Assembly: GCF_001690705.1 (NCBI RefSeq) | Contig: NZ_LZGK01000011.1 | Location: 186,001 to 250,000, forward strand | From: Gilliamella sp. wkB178 | Lineage (GTDB): Bacteria; Pseudomonadota; Gammaproteobacteria; Enterobacterales; Orbaceae | DNA length: 64,000 bases | Direction of reading: 5' to 3' | In this document: positions 1 to 8,992 of the stretch, piece after piece | Layout: each line of letters starts with the position of its first letter | Position numbering within the stretch: the first letter of the stretch is position 1 | Made by a program: the position numbers and the translations under genes | The notes under the pieces: model-generated | Database searches by the model: none | Seen by the model: the letters and a program-made list of their open reading frames with translations, nothing else | What the model was told of the DNA's origin: nothing

Positions 1-336
1 TTCATATTTGATCTGAAATGCATAGTTTTCACCTGAATCATAAGACTGGCGTAAAATTTTCTGACCAGCATTACCGACCACAAAATTAACATTCATTGAC
101 ACTGTTGGTTCGGCTGGTAATCCGCTGATTGTCTCTTTAGTGATAGATGCTAGTGTAGAAACGTCAATTTCTTCACCCTCTGGGGCAGTCATAGAATAAT
201 CGGTAACAGTCCCCTCAAGGCCTACTTTTGCCATTGCCGATGTTATAAATTTAAGTGATGGGGCATTACTAACAAATACGCCAATATCTCGTGTCTTTGT
301 GTATTCGCTTTTAACTTCTGTTTGAACTTCAGACAT
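1..336 (-). CDS. Phage major tail tube protein (5' part; gene runs off the window)
   Basis: Only the first 112 codons are present; the gene continues past position 1. The ATG at 336-334 has a purine-rich stretch before it (GGAGAT). The visible part begins MSEVQTEVKSEYTKTRDIGV and shows the alternating beta-strand pattern of siphophage tail tube subunits, with phrases such as SMNVNFVVGNAGQKILRQ. It follows the head-completion genes, which is where the tube gene lies in HK97-type late operons. The family call rests on context and weak sequence resemblance, so it is moderately sure. Confidence 0.6.
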   Translation of the reverse strand, partial: MSEVQTEVKSEYTKTRDIGVFVSNAPSLKFITSAMAKVGLEGTVTDYSMTAPEGEEIDVSTLASITKETISGLPAEPTVSMNVNFVVGNAGQKILRQSYDSGENYAFQIKYE

Positions 337-350
337 ATTAATATCTCCAA

Positions 351-376
351 AAATAAAAAAACCGCAGTTAAGCGGC
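351..376 (-). terminator. Rho-independent terminator (hairpin plus T-run on minus strand)
   Basis: Read on the minus strand, stem CCGC / GCGG with loop TTAACT (362-375) is followed by a run of T. It lies between the DUF3168-type gene and the tail tube gene, so it may attenuate transcription into the tail genes. The same 14-bp hairpin recurs at 9404-9417. Confidence 0.6.
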
Positions 377-397
377 ATAAAGTGTAAAATTGATTGT

Positions 398-724
398 TTA
401 TTGAATATAAAATTCTAATGTAGCGCGATAGAGTTCGGCTTCTGGTTCGTAATCTTGACGATTAACAATATTGAATGGTTTTAATGGTTTTAGGCTTTCA
501 TATGCTTGTTGCTTTATGTTTTCTGCTTCAAGTAAGGTTTTTGCATAAACATCTATCTGAAAACAATATTCAACTGATGATTGTCCACACATAACATCAT
601 CATAAACGGCAGAAACTTTTGTGTAACAAACATAAGGTGGGCTTGTTCCTTGTGGTGCTATTAATGGACTTACTCGCCCATCACACAAGGCTTTTAGAGC
701 TTCATTTATTTTAGTTTCTATCAT
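398..724 (-). CDS. Tail completion protein, DUF3168-like
   Basis: A 108-residue protein starting MIETKINEAL. Length, position and the pattern (N-terminal helix, SPLIAPQGTSPPYVCYTKV segment, later beta strands ending in TLEFYIQ) fit the DUF3168 family of siphophage tail-terminator proteins, which cap the tail tube and join it to the neck. It overlaps the preceding gp10-like gene by four bases (ATGA), showing translational coupling. Function is inferred from family and order. Confidence 0.6.
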   Translation of the reverse strand: MIETKINEALKALCDGRVSPLIAPQGTSPPYVCYTKVSAVYDDVMCGQSSVEYCFQIDVYAKTLLEAENIKQQAYESLKPLKPFNIVNRQDYEPEAELYRATLEFYIQ

Positions 725-1137
725 TTTGAAAAAATCTCGTCGATATCTTTTAAATATTGCTCAAATGCGGCATCTTCAGCTTTTTTTACGTTAGCATCAA
801 AAGCCGGACGAACAAAAGGACGTGCTGACATTTTCGATGTGCCATTTTCAACAAAAGACCAATAAAACGGAGTTGTTTTTTTCCCTTTACCTCTTTTGAC
901 GCGGACCTTTTTGAATTTAACACCTGCGGTTAATGACCCTCTTACAGTATCAACAGAAATAGATTTTTTTAACTTACCTGTTCTGATGGGCGCACTAGCA
1001 CGAACAGCATCACGGAAAACAACAGCACCAGCCCTAACGGCTTTTCTTGACACTTTCCGTTGTTCAGAATTAGATAGCAGCTTGAAATCAGCATCGAGGG
1101 ATTGAAAACCTTTAAATGATAATGTTGGTTTAATCAT
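721..1137 (-). CDS. HK97 gp10-like neck/tail completion protein
   Basis: The basic N-terminal half (SEQRKVSRKAVRAGAVVFRD) followed by APIRTGKLKKSI and a C-terminal ARPFVRPAFDA motif is typical of HK97 gp10-like proteins, which join head and tail. I chose the ATG at 1137 (MIKPTLSF) because it overlaps the stop of the upstream gene as ATGA; an in-frame start at 1158 is also open. A hydrophobic FYWSFVENGTSKMSA stretch before the C-terminal motif is also usual for the family. Confidence 0.8.
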   Translation of the reverse strand: MIKPTLSFKGFQSLDADFKLLSNSEQRKVSRKAVRAGAVVFRDAVRASAPIRTGKLKKSISVDTVRGSLTAGVKFKKVRVKRGKGKKTTPFYWSFVENGTSKMSARPFVRPAFDANVKKAEDAAFEQYLKDIDEIFSK

Positions 1138-1460
1138 GATAATTCCATTTTTTGACATGGTAATTGCAGATAAGTTTGCCTTTCATTTGTTAGAATAGCT
1201 TTAATATTATAAATGTTACCGTTGTAACATGCCCTCATTTCAGAAGTGATTAAAACATTTTTATATTTTCTAACAGTGATTGTACAATTTGTTATAGATA
1301 ACTCTGTTTGACTAGCATTAAACTCTCTACCAGTTTGATCCGTTACCACCCCCCAAAGAGTATAAACATCAATCCATCTTTCTACAGTTTGTCCTAATTC
1401 ATCCTTTTCTGTTGTTTTTTTTTGAAAACTGATACGATTACGTAAGCGACCAGGTTGCAT
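1134..1460 (-). CDS. Head closure / head-tail adaptor protein
   Basis: A 108-residue protein starting MQPGRLRNRISFQ, with GQTVERWIDVYTLWGVV and GREFNASQTE, the signature of the SPP1 gp16 / PF05521 head-tail joining family. It closes the filled capsid and provides the docking surface for the tail. Its stop overlaps the next start, and it sits two genes from the capsid gene, as in other HK97-type clusters. Confidence 0.85.
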   Translation of the reverse strand: MQPGRLRNRISFQKKTTEKDELGQTVERWIDVYTLWGVVTDQTGREFNASQTELSITNCTITVRKYKNVLITSEMRACYNGNIYNIKAILTNERQTYLQLPCQKMELS

Positions 1461-1463
1461 AAT

Positions 1464-1772
1464 TTATCCTATTGCATGTTCTTTAAAAGGATGTAACATA
1501 ACTTCAACATGAGAAGGAATTTCTCCACTACCTCTACCTTCAAATAAGTTACAAACCAAAATTTTTATTGCAAGTTTAACATCAGCTTCTGCAACAAAAT
1601 AACGTTTATTATCAGTAGGGATTACCTCACCTTTTGTTATAAATATGCAATTACATTCTCTTTCTATTCGCCTATGAACACTTTCAATCAATGCGGATAT
1701 AACTGAGTCATGTTCAGTTATATCCGTCTCAATTTGAAGAAAGTTTTTTACATCAATTAAGTCAACAATCAT
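1464..1772 (-). CDS. Head-tail connector (gp6-like) protein
   Basis: A 102-residue helical protein starting MIVDLIDVKNFLQIE. The pattern (VKNFLQIE...DSVISALIESVHRRIERECN) is that of the gp6-like / YqbG connector family, which forms the ring beneath the portal. It lies directly between the decoration-type protein and the head closure protein. Confidence 0.8.
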   Translation of the reverse strand: MIVDLIDVKNFLQIETDITEHDSVISALIESVHRRIERECNCIFITKGEVIPTDNKRYFVAEADVKLAIKILVCNLFEGRGSGEIPSHVEVMLHPFKEHAIG

Positions 1773-1785
1773 ATTGAAGTCTCAA

Positions 1786-2316
1786 TTATTTATAAAATTT
1801 GGCTACTTTTCGTTTTTCCACTAATTCGTTTGCATAATTAGCGTCAAACCCTGCAATATCACCTTTTGAATACCGACTAAAAGGACACAGGAATTCAACA
1901 ATAATTTTGACATCTTTTTGAGGGTTTTTAGGCGGTTTAGGTGTTTTAGGTGGTGTTGGTGGTGTTGGTGGTGTTGGTGGTAATCCACTATGTTCTGCTA
2001 CGTATTTCAATTCAACTTGATTTTGATTAACAACATCATTCAAACTAAAACCAAATTTTTCTGCACCAACTGTTGTTGATGAAACGGTGCAAGTAAATAC
2101 ACCATCATTGTTCATAGTTAATTCAGACAAAGTACCTTTATTTTCAGAAATCAGTGTAACTTTATCTTCACCTGATGGTTTAACATCATTTCCGTTTGAA
2201 TCTTTTAATTGGACAGTAATAATTGCCTGATCTGTTCCATTTGCCAATATGCTCTCTTTATCAATTAATAAAACAGATAATTGAGCATCTGTAACTACAT
2301 CTTTACTTTTTGTCAT
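1786..2316 (-). CDS. Ig-like domain virion protein with Pro-Thr linker
   Basis: A 176-residue protein with three visible parts. Residues about 10-105 form an invasin/Big_1-type Ig-like domain (LLIDKESILANGTDQAIITVQL, then TLSELTMNNDGVFTCTV). Residues about 110-132 are a linker with PPT repeats, coded by 9-base tandem repeats at about 1939-1982. The last 45 residues (PFSRYSKGDIAGF...ANELVEKRKVAKF) resemble the small stand-alone protein that follows the capsid gene in many siphophages. It probably decorates the capsid through the C-terminal part and displays the Ig fold; this is inference. Confidence 0.6.
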   Translation of the reverse strand: MTKSKDVVTDAQLSVLLIDKESILANGTDQAIITVQLKDSNGNDVKPSGEDKVTLISENKGTLSELTMNNDGVFTCTVSSTTVGAEKFGFSLNDVVNQNQVELKYVAEHSGLPPTPPTPPTPPKTPKPPKNPQKDVKIIVEFLCPFSRYSKGDIAGFDANYANELVEKRKVAKFYK

Positions 2317-2329
2317 AATCTTCCCCTAA

Positions 2330-2363
2330 AAATAAAGCCATCTTATTGATGGCTTTATTATTG
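2330..2363. terminator. Strong bidirectional terminator hairpin
   Basis: AATAAAGCCATC and GATGGCTTTATT (2331-2359) form a 12-bp stem around TTATT with A/T runs on both sides. It lies just downstream of the major capsid gene on the minus strand. Confidence 0.7.
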
Positions 2364-2383
2364 ATAAAATTAAACTAACTAAA

Positions 2384-3661
2384 TTAGAAAGCAACTTTAG
2401 TTCCTAAAGATAATCCTTCTGGGTGTCTGAACCCGATATCATGCTCTGTAACAACACGAATTAGCGACTGATTTCGAGAAAAAGCAGAAACGTGATTACC
2501 ATTAGCATCTACATAAGTTGCTTCTCGAGAAAAATCAACAGTCATGTTGCCATCTTCACCAATTACAACATCATTAAAGTCGGCAAAATAAATTTCAGTT
2601 TCATTTCCCCCTTGACCTAGGTTTGCAGGGATAGCGTTAGTGTGTTCAATTGGATAGCCTTTTAACATGTTCTGTGACATTTCCGGATAAACTTTATTTC
2701 CATTACCATCACGAAGTCCATATAAGTGCATCCATGTTCGCGGTGACATGGCCCATCCGCAAGCGATCATTAAGCTGTTTGACTCCATTAATTTTAGAAT
2801 TAATGAATCTAAATACGCATCAACTGCATTCAAATTTACAGCACCAGTCCAGTCAACATTACGTAAAGCATCCATAGCTGTTGCTTTGAAGCCTTTCGGT
2901 GTATTGTTACTACCGTCATCACGTAAAAACGCTTTATCTTCACGTACAGCAATTGCTGATAGTACGTCGGCTAATACCATTTGTTCAACATTAAAACCAG
3001 CATGACCAATTAATTGATTGGACATAGGTACAAGCGCAATCATTGTTTTAGCTGTTAATTTAACATCATCAAATTTTGACTCAGTCGCTTTTGCGTCATC
3101 TCCTTCCCCAACATAAGATGCTGTTGCACCACCCGACATCCTCGGCAGATTTAAATTCCCGTTTGGCAATGGAATTGTGCGAGCACCAAGTTTTCGCACA
3201 ACAGTTTTATCACGCAATAGTTCAATAACTTCACTATATAAATTCTGTGGAATTAATGCACCGCCTGATGATTGTGTGGTGTTAATTGCCATTGCCACTT
3301 CTTTATCACCGATTTCTTTTTCTGCAAATATTGCCGCGTCAGCCAAATTACCTTTACCTGCAGCAATAGACATAGTAATTCTGGCCAGCCCTGCACCAGG
3401 ATATTTTTTAAGATCTTGTTTAACAACAACTGATGGAGCATTTACAGTCGTCACTGGTTGAGCTACAACCGCTTGCATTTTTTCTGCTTTTTCAAGCTGT
3501 TCGATTTGAGCACTAATTTCATCAAACTCAGAACAGAGTTGAGTAAATTGAGTTGATTCCTCAGCAGTTAAACCAACTTCCGTTTCCGTTTTTTTTGCTA
3601 AAGTTTGTACTTTATTATTTACTTCAGCACGTTTTCGTCGTAATTCTAGAATTTTAGACAT
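2384..3661 (-). CDS. Major capsid protein, HK97 fold
   Basis: 425 residues. Residues 1-65 are a charged coiled coil (RKRAEVNNKVQTLAKK...FDEISAQIEQLEKAE), the delta domain that scaffolds assembly and is normally removed by the head protease. From about residue 110 the HK97 fold follows, with TTQSSGGALIPQN, VVRKLGARTIPLPNGNLNLP and DKAFLRDDGSNNTPKG. The C-terminal SFSREATYVDANG-like segment and FRHPEGLSLGTKV end are typical. The gene follows the S49 protease and portal genes, the standard HK97 order. Confidence 0.95.
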   Translation of the reverse strand: MSKILELRRKRAEVNNKVQTLAKKTETEVGLTAEESTQFTQLCSEFDEISAQIEQLEKAEKMQAVVAQPVTTVNAPSVVVKQDLKKYPGAGLARITMSIAAGKGNLADAAIFAEKEIGDKEVAMAINTTQSSGGALIPQNLYSEVIELLRDKTVVRKLGARTIPLPNGNLNLPRMSGGATASYVGEGDDAKATESKFDDVKLTAKTMIALVPMSNQLIGHAGFNVEQMVLADVLSAIAVREDKAFLRDDGSNNTPKGFKATAMDALRNVDWTGAVNLNAVDAYLDSLILKLMESNSLMIACGWAMSPRTWMHLYGLRDGNGNKVYPEMSQNMLKGYPIEHTNAIPANLGQGGNETEIYFADFNDVVIGEDGNMTVDFSREATYVDANGNHVSAFSRNQSLIRVVTEHDIGFRHPEGLSLGTKVAF

Positions 3662-3680
3662 GAGTTCACCTTTTATTTAG

Positions 3681-3706
3681 ATATAAAAAAAGCGACCGAA
3701 GTCGCT
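3681..3706 (-). terminator. Rho-independent terminator upstream of the capsid gene
   Basis: Minus-strand stem AGCGAC / GTCGCT around TTCG (3691-3706) is followed by a run of seven T. It lies between the protease and capsid genes, where partial termination and RNA processing often adjust capsid dosage. Confidence 0.65.
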
Positions 3707-3733
3707 TGAAATGAGAGTAAAAAATATTAATTG

Positions 3734-4669
3734 TTAGAGTCGTGATGCGTTATCAATCGCCTTAGCACGAATTTTGATACTACTTGAATTTTGCTTTGTA
3801 TCTTGATGATATTTTGCTGCTATTGTATTAATTGCATCTTGTGGGTTTTGTATCTGATCTGCTAACCCAGTGTTTATTGCGTCATTACCAAAATAACATT
3901 TAGCCTGAGTATCAATAACCTTTTGAACATCAATACCTCGATATTTAGCAACAGATTCAGTGAATAATTTATAGGTCCAATCCAATTGTCCATTAAGAAA
4001 TTCTAGTGCCGGATCGCTTAATGGTTCATGACTTGATCCTGCGTTTTTAAAATCACCCCGATATAGCGTGGTGAATTTCAAACCTACACTTTCCTCCAGT
4101 TTTGATGTTTCCATGTGTTCAATAATCACGCCAATTGATCCAACACCTGATGTTTCACTAATAATGACATTAGAGCATGCTGACGCTATGAAATATGCCG
4201 CAGAAAAAGCATAGAAATTAACAATTGCGGTTATTGGTTTTATTTCACGGGATTGATAAATGAAATCAGCTAACTCTTTACAACCAGTTGCAGCACCACC
4301 ACCAGAATTTATATCAAGAACAATTTCTTTTATTGAGTCATCATTTAATGCTTGACTGATGACATTTCGTAAACTTTCATAACTAACTAGTTCAGTACAC
4401 GCAGCATTAATAGATCCTCGACGTGTAGTCAACAAACCATGAACGGAGATTACTTTTACTGGATTTACATTAGTTGTTATCTTTGTGCTTCCATTAACAT
4501 TTGTACTTAAATTGATTTTTCCCAGATCAATTTCTGATTCTGATAACGAACCACTTAATAAACGAGGTATTACAACAGCTTTTACTGCATCTAACGTTTG
4601 TGGAGTAGCATAATGTGGCACTCCGAAAACCTGATTTGCTAAATGAGGATAATTAATTAATTTCGGCAT
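3734..4669 (-). CDS. Head maturation protease, S49/ClpP-type
   Basis: 311 residues. The SppA-type core spans about residues 70-270: EIVLDINSGGGAATG forms the oxyanion region, SGVGSIGVIIEH holds the nucleophile serine, and the downstream YRGDFKNAGSSHEPLS region holds the candidate general-base lysine. Its role is to cleave the capsid delta domain during prohead maturation. It overlaps the portal gene by 13 bases. The N-terminal 60 residues precede the protease fold, as in the phage lambda C protein. Confidence 0.9.
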   Translation of the reverse strand: MPKLINYPHLANQVFGVPHYATPQTLDAVKAVVIPRLLSGSLSESEIDLGKINLSTNVNGSTKITTNVNPVKVISVHGLLTTRRGSINAACTELVSYESLRNVISQALNDDSIKEIVLDINSGGGAATGCKELADFIYQSREIKPITAIVNFYAFSAAYFIASACSNVIISETSGVGSIGVIIEHMETSKLEESVGLKFTTLYRGDFKNAGSSHEPLSDPALEFLNGQLDWTYKLFTESVAKYRGIDVQKVIDTQAKCYFGNDAINTGLADQIQNPQDAINTIAAKYHQDTKQNSSSIKIRAKAIDNASRL

Positions 4670-5913
4670 AGTATTGTCTCTATTTCTTTTAGTTGAGATG
4701 GAGTTGCTTTTTCAATTCCTGTTAATGTTGATGTATCAACCATATTCAACGGTGTTAAATAAGTATCTCCACCAGGTATTGGAGTTAAATTTTCCATTCT
4801 TCGGATATCATTGACAGATAACCACCCCCATTGACGTCCAATTGCATATGATTCATATCGAGCTTTTTGATCACCTCTTAGTAATCCTGATACATTAAAT
4901 TCAATATATAAATCTTTACGTTCTGACGGTAATAACAAATCACGCATCATTGCTGCTTCGTGGCGTTTTAACCATGGCAATAGTGTATAAATAACAAACT
5001 GTAACCCTTGATGCTCAATATTACTAAATGTGGCCTTGTCCAATGACTGGATCATATGAGGAGGAACTTTATACAACCGACAAACTTCGATTACTCCATA
5101 TTGCCGGCTTTCCAATAGTTGTGCTTTTTCGTTGTCCATCGCCAATTGTTTATAAGTCATACCCTCTTGCAATAAAGCTACTGAAAATGCATTACGGATC
5201 CCACTGTGTTTTTCTCTCCATTTATTTAAAATAGCGTCCACTTTTTCTTGAGATTCTATGGGCTTAACATCGCTTGGACGTTCAATTACTCCACTCATGG
5301 TAGTACCGTTAGCAAACACCTGAGAGGCATGTTGATCTACAGCTATTCCCAACCCAATAACATCAGCATTAGTTTGTATAGGTGATACGCCTACATAACC
5401 ATCAAATGAAAAAGCCTTAACATGATGGACCATGTGCATTGGTACAATTTCATTGTGTTCTAGTAGATTGTAAAAAGGTAATCCATCTGGAGATTTTAAA
5501 ACCTGAATTTTTTTTGGGTTAACAGGAATTAATTCCGTCACATACCCTTTCCCATCGCGCTCTATTAATGAATAACTATTACCTTCAACCCCCAAAAAAC
5601 CTTGTTTTTGCTCGTTATACTCAAAAATTGTGTCTTTTTTATTAGGTTGACTGTGAATTAGATCATATAGAGGATGATCAGTTGCACGTTCACGTTGTCC
5701 ATTTTTACCACGTCGATATAACTCACATGGTAATTGAGCGACTGATTCAGCTAGAAGCGTTACACACGCCTGAACAGCACTTTGAGCAAATGCTGTATCA
5801 CGATTCACCATCACTCCGGCGGTACTAGATTTTCCAGTAACGGAGCTAATCCAACGCCAAGCGTTACCTTGTGGAATTTTATGCTTAGACTTAAACATTG
5901 ACGGGGTAAACAT
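4657..5913 (-). CDS. Portal protein, HK97 type
   Basis: 418 residues. The family pattern is clear: VQACVTLLAESVAQLPCELY near residue 50, DHPLYDLIHSQPN near 80, LIPVNPKKIQV near 130, the ring-forming helical region around 230-330 and LKRHEAAMMRDLL near 315. It forms the twelve-subunit ring for DNA entry and exit. It sits between terminase and protease as in HK97. Confidence 0.95.
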   Translation of the reverse strand: MFTPSMFKSKHKIPQGNAWRWISSVTGKSSTAGVMVNRDTAFAQSAVQACVTLLAESVAQLPCELYRRGKNGQRERATDHPLYDLIHSQPNKKDTIFEYNEQKQGFLGVEGNSYSLIERDGKGYVTELIPVNPKKIQVLKSPDGLPFYNLLEHNEIVPMHMVHHVKAFSFDGYVGVSPIQTNADVIGLGIAVDQHASQVFANGTTMSGVIERPSDVKPIESQEKVDAILNKWREKHSGIRNAFSVALLQEGMTYKQLAMDNEKAQLLESRQYGVIEVCRLYKVPPHMIQSLDKATFSNIEHQGLQFVIYTLLPWLKRHEAAMMRDLLLPSERKDLYIEFNVSGLLRGDQKARYESYAIGRQWGWLSVNDIRRMENLTPIPGGDTYLTPLNMVDTSTLTGIEKATPSQLKEIETILCRN

Positions 5914-6095
5914 TATGAACCTTCTTTATCATCAAGTGATCGTGAGTTTGCAATAAATTTGGATGCAATATATGACCACGTAATACAAATAATACCTGCA
6001 GTAATTAATCCATATGCCGGCATTATTAACCACGCACCATACGAAACCAAAACTCCACCTAAAATACCGACAATAAATATAATTATATTTAACAT
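5913..6095 (-). CDS. Small membrane protein between terminase and portal
   Basis: 60 residues with two hydrophobic segments (about 3-23 and 28-46) and a charged tail ending SLDDKEGS. It overlaps the terminase gene by seven bases and abuts the portal gene, so it is part of the same operon. Small membrane proteins occur at this spot in several HK97-type phages; the function is unknown. Confidence 0.65.
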   Translation of the reverse strand: MLNIIIFIVGILGGVLVSYGAWLIMPAYGLITAGIICITWSYIASKFIANSRSLDDKEGS

Positions 6096-7813
6096 AAGAC
6101 ATCCGAATTTTCGTAAATTGAACTGTTATCTTCTTGATCAGATAAAATAATTCGACCAACAGCCATGATTAAACCTAACGCCCCATCAATTTTATTTTCA
6201 TTGTGTTCCTTTATTGGTCTCACAACATCATCATTACCTGGTAAATATTTAGCAACCACGTTACTGATACACCAAGTCAAGATGGGGTTCCCATCATGAT
6301 GAAAGCGTCCTGACTGAATAGCTGCTTCCAATTCTTTCATTGGATCGCTTAAATTTGTATAGTTCTGAATTATTGTGACTGGATTCAATCCTTCATCTGC
6401 AAGTTGATGTGATAAATTTGTGGCGCCATGAGGGTCTATCGCTGAAACAACAACAGGATGATCCTTATTTGATTCTACTGCTTCATGTAAAATTTCACGA
6501 TAATCAATTTCAGCACCATCAGTAACAGTTAAATGACCTGTATTAACCCATTTTTGAAACCTTTCCGCTGTTTTTCGGTCCTCAACATCTGCACTATAAA
6601 CAGAGTCATAAGGGACCCAAAACTTAGGAGCTATTGAATAATAATGTCGTTTACCATTAATGATTCGATAAAACAATTTAACTCCGCTGTTCATATCCAA
6701 TTTTCGGGCTAGATCATATCCACGAATAACGGATTGCCCTTCAAACTGTTCTAAGGATAAATTTTTATCCTCACAATTAGCCCAGTTAACCATATTAAAA
6801 AAAGCTGATTTTGCGGAAACCCAAACATTTAAATGTTTTGTTTTAAAAACATTGGCCAACCTAGCATTATTAATCGCCTTTTGTTGTTGGCTTATCAAAA
6901 ACTCACGATAAACTGACACGCCAATATTTGGATTTGCTTTTTCAAGCGATCTAGGATCTGTCCAATCATCACCTTCATCAATGGTATAAATAATGCCCAA
7001 TAGTTCATCATTAGGAACTGAACCATTTAACATATCAATAACTTCTCGACGTTTGTCGTAACATGGACCTTCGATGTTATAACCTGCAGTTGTGATTGCA
7101 AACATCAACGGTTGTTTCCGTGCGCCCATACCTGTCAGCATGGTTGTATAAAGGGCATCCGTATCATGCTCATGATATTCATCAACTATCGAACAATGAG
7201 GAGAGGCACCATCACCAGGATTACCGATCAATGGTTCAAAGCGAGCACCATCTGCAATTCGGCTAAGATTAGATGCATTAACTGTTATTCCAAATGCATC
7301 ACAAAGTAAAGGCGTCCGTTTACACATTAACCTGGCTGGACGAAACACTTCCCATGCTTGTTTCTCAGTAGTTGCGCCTGAATAAACTTCTGCCCCAAAT
7401 TCATTATCAGCCGAAAAACAATACAACCCAACTCCAGCTGAAATAGCTGATTTACCATTTTTTCTCGGAATTTCCGTGTACACTTCACGAAATCTACGTA
7501 AATTTGTTTTTTTATGAACCCAACCAAACGCACAACAAATTATGAATAATTGCCATGGCTCTAGTGTAATTAGCATTCGTTTAAATGCCCAATCCCCTTT
7601 CGTGTGTGGCAATAATTGAATAAATTTACATGCTTTTTCTGCAAGATCCTTATTGAATTTATACTTAAAAGACTGTTTTTTTTCTTGTTCTAAATCATTT
7701 AAATGTCGTTGACATGCTTCAATTACATATTTACATGCAATAATTTTCCCTTTAACTACATCTCTTGCATATTGATTTGCTGAATTAACATTTTTATATG
7801 ATTTTTTAGCCAT
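6089..7813 (-). CDS. Terminase large subunit
   Basis: 574 residues, HK97 TerL family. The ATPase part carries a Walker A-like RKNGKSA near residue 115 after REVYTEIP, and Walker [11 protein letters not shown] near 210. The nuclease part carries acidic residues in [13 protein letters not shown] (about 370), AIDPHGATN (about 465) and [10 protein letters not shown] near the end. It pumps and cuts DNA at the portal. The gene follows TerS after two bases. Confidence 0.95.
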   Translation of the reverse strand: MAKKSYKNVNSANQYARDVVKGKIIACKYVIEACQRHLNDLEQEKKQSFKYKFNKDLAEKACKFIQLLPHTKGDWAFKRMLITLEPWQLFIICCAFGWVHKKTNLRRFREVYTEIPRKNGKSAISAGVGLYCFSADNEFGAEVYSGATTEKQAWEVFRPARLMCKRTPLLCDAFGITVNASNLSRIADGARFEPLIGNPGDGASPHCSIVDEYHEHDTDALYTTMLTGMGARKQPLMFAITTAGYNIEGPCYDKRREVIDMLNGSVPNDELLGIIYTIDEGDDWTDPRSLEKANPNIGVSVYREFLISQQQKAINNARLANVFKTKHLNVWVSAKSAFFNMVNWANCEDKNLSLEQFEGQSVIRGYDLARKLDMNSGVKLFYRIINGKRHYYSIAPKFWVPYDSVYSADVEDRKTAERFQKWVNTGHLTVTDGAEIDYREILHEAVESNKDHPVVVSAIDPHGATNLSHQLADEGLNPVTIIQNYTNLSDPMKELEAAIQSGRFHHDGNPILTWCISNVVAKYLPGNDDVVRPIKEHNENKIDGALGLIMAVGRIILSDQEDNSSIYENSDVLC

Positions 7814-7815
7814 AG

Positions 7816-8301
7816 TTATAGATTACAGAACGGATTGTTTGATTTTTCTTTAGTAGCTAACCCAATCAAACGTTGACGGCTACTAGGATCCAATCCTAAC
7901 AACGCACCAGTTGTGTTCATTTCTGATTCTTGCTCTTTTTTAGCCGTTAACTCAGGGTTTTTAACTGGCCCACCAGTTGCACCAATAACAGTATTACCCT
8001 GTCGAGCAATGTTAATTACTGCCCTTCTCCAAAATTCATATGCAACACACCAACGTTCTAAAATACTTAAATCGGTCACGCACAATAAACCTTCCGCACA
8101 TAATTCTTTTGCAGTAAGTTTCCACATGATAATAGCGAGGTGCAATTCAGCTTCTACAAACCATTCTGGAGGGTTAACGCCTTTTATTGGTGTAAATGTT
8201 GGTTCATATTTGTTAAGTTTTCGTTTACCTGGATTGTTTGTGAGCTTTTTAATTGCAACTGGTTTTGGCTTACGTCCTGACCGTCCGCTTGCACCAGCCA
8301 T
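7816..8301 (-). CDS. Terminase small subunit, P27 family
   Basis: 161 residues starting [20 protein letters not shown], the basic N-terminus typical of P27-family small terminases, followed by [12 protein letters not shown]. It recognises the packaging site. Directly upstream lie the probable cos region and an HNH endonuclease gene, the usual partner of this terminase type. Confidence 0.9.
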   Translation of the reverse strand: MAGASGRSGRKPKPVAIKKLTNNPGKRKLNKYEPTFTPIKGVNPPEWFVEAELHLAIIMWKLTAKELCAEGLLCVTDLSILERWCVAYEFWRRAVINIARQGNTVIGATGGPVKNPELTAKKEQESEMNTTGALLGLDPSSRQRLIGLATKEKSNNPFCNL

Positions 8302-8348
8302 AACATCTCCAATTTAAAGTTCATTTTTCGCGGTTGTAAAAATTTGAC

Positions 8349-8398
8349 TAGGGGGGCGGTCCCTAAGGGCAAAAGCTGTAGAGATTTGAACCCCCCTA
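8349..8398. other. Probable cos region (inverted repeat in GC-rich patch)
   Basis: A GC-rich patch in AT-rich surroundings. TAGGGGGG (8349-8356) and CCCCCCTA (8391-8398) are perfect inverted repeats enclosing GGTCCCTAAGGG. It lies between the HNH endonuclease and terminase small subunit genes, where HK97-type phages carry cos. The exact cut site cannot be read from sequence alone. Confidence 0.45.
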
Positions 8399-8761
8399 CC
8401 TATTATATCTTTCTCTTGCCGTTTTCTTTTTGTGACATTCTTTATTAATAGCACGCAGATTACTTGGATCATCTGTACCACCATGAGCCTTGGCAATAAT
8501 ATGGTCAACATGAGTCGCTTCTTTGATTAAACCTAACCGTTGACATTCATCACAGCGACAAATATATTTATCACGTTGTAAAATCTGTTCTCTTAGTTTA
8601 TCCCACGCTGAACCATAACCTCTTTCGTGTCGGCTACGCCCTTTTTGATATCTACCCCAACCACTATCTGACGGTTTATGCGTTGAACAATAACCTGATA
8701 CATCTGTTGTGACGCGAGGACATCCTTGCTTTCTACATGCTTTTGGGGTCCTTGGTGGCAT
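8396..8761 (-). CDS. HNH endonuclease (packaging-associated)
   Basis: 121 residues from the ATG at 8761, chosen for its AGGAG six bases upstream. The N-terminal Cys/His cluster (CRKQGCP...YCSTHK) precedes the HNH core: CRCDECQRLG, then THVDHIIAKAHGG and NLRAINKECHKKK. HNH proteins next to terminase stimulate cos cleavage in HK97-type phages. The gene overlaps the preceding Cys-rich gene by 29 bases. Confidence 0.9.
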   Translation of the reverse strand: MPPRTPKACRKQGCPRVTTDVSGYCSTHKPSDSGWGRYQKGRSRHERGYGSAWDKLREQILQRDKYICRCDECQRLGLIKEATHVDHIIAKAHGGTDDPSNLRAINKECHKKKTARERYNR

Positions 8762-8969
8762 TGTTAACTCCTGTTTTAGATATGGAACGGTCATGAACTG
8801 AACAGTAAAGCTTACCTTTTTGAACTATGTTTTTGCATCCTTTTTTATTACAGATTAGAGAGAACTTTCTGTCAGTTATTTTATTTGCTTTAATCATATA
8901 CAGATGTTTATCACAATAACCACTGGCAGAATATGCACATACACAACAACCTTTTGCTTTACATTTCAA
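8733..8969 (-). CDS. Small Cys/His-rich protein
   Basis: 78 residues. Two CxxxxC...YCxxH blocks (KAKGCCVCAYSASGYCDKH and CNKKGCKNIVQKGKLYCSVH) resemble the N-terminal zinc cluster of the HNH protein that follows, so it is probably zinc-binding and related by duplication. The start appears to be TTG at 8969, seven bases after GAGG. Function is unknown. Confidence 0.6.
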   Translation of the reverse strand: MKCKAKGCCVCAYSASGYCDKHLYMIKANKITDRKFSLICNKKGCKNIVQKGKLYCSVHDRSISKTGVNNATKDPKSM

Positions 8970-8992
8970 TTTAATACCTCAATTTTAAATTA

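Noticed and set aside
1939-1982. GGTGGTGTT tandem repeats as a regulatory repeat
   Set aside because: They are in frame and encode the PPT linker of the Ig-like protein.
5932-6159. 75-codon frame overlapping the terminase-portal joint
   Set aside because: Shadow of the 60-residue membrane gene and the terminase gene; start and composition are poor.
6403-6420. CATC-TGCAAGTT-GATG mini-hairpin in the terminase gene
   Set aside because: Only four base pairs, inside a conserved coding region.
6583-6592. TCTGCACT, the complement of the hairpin loop, inside the large terminase gene
   Set aside because: No paired flanks; a single 8-base match in a coding region is expected by chance.
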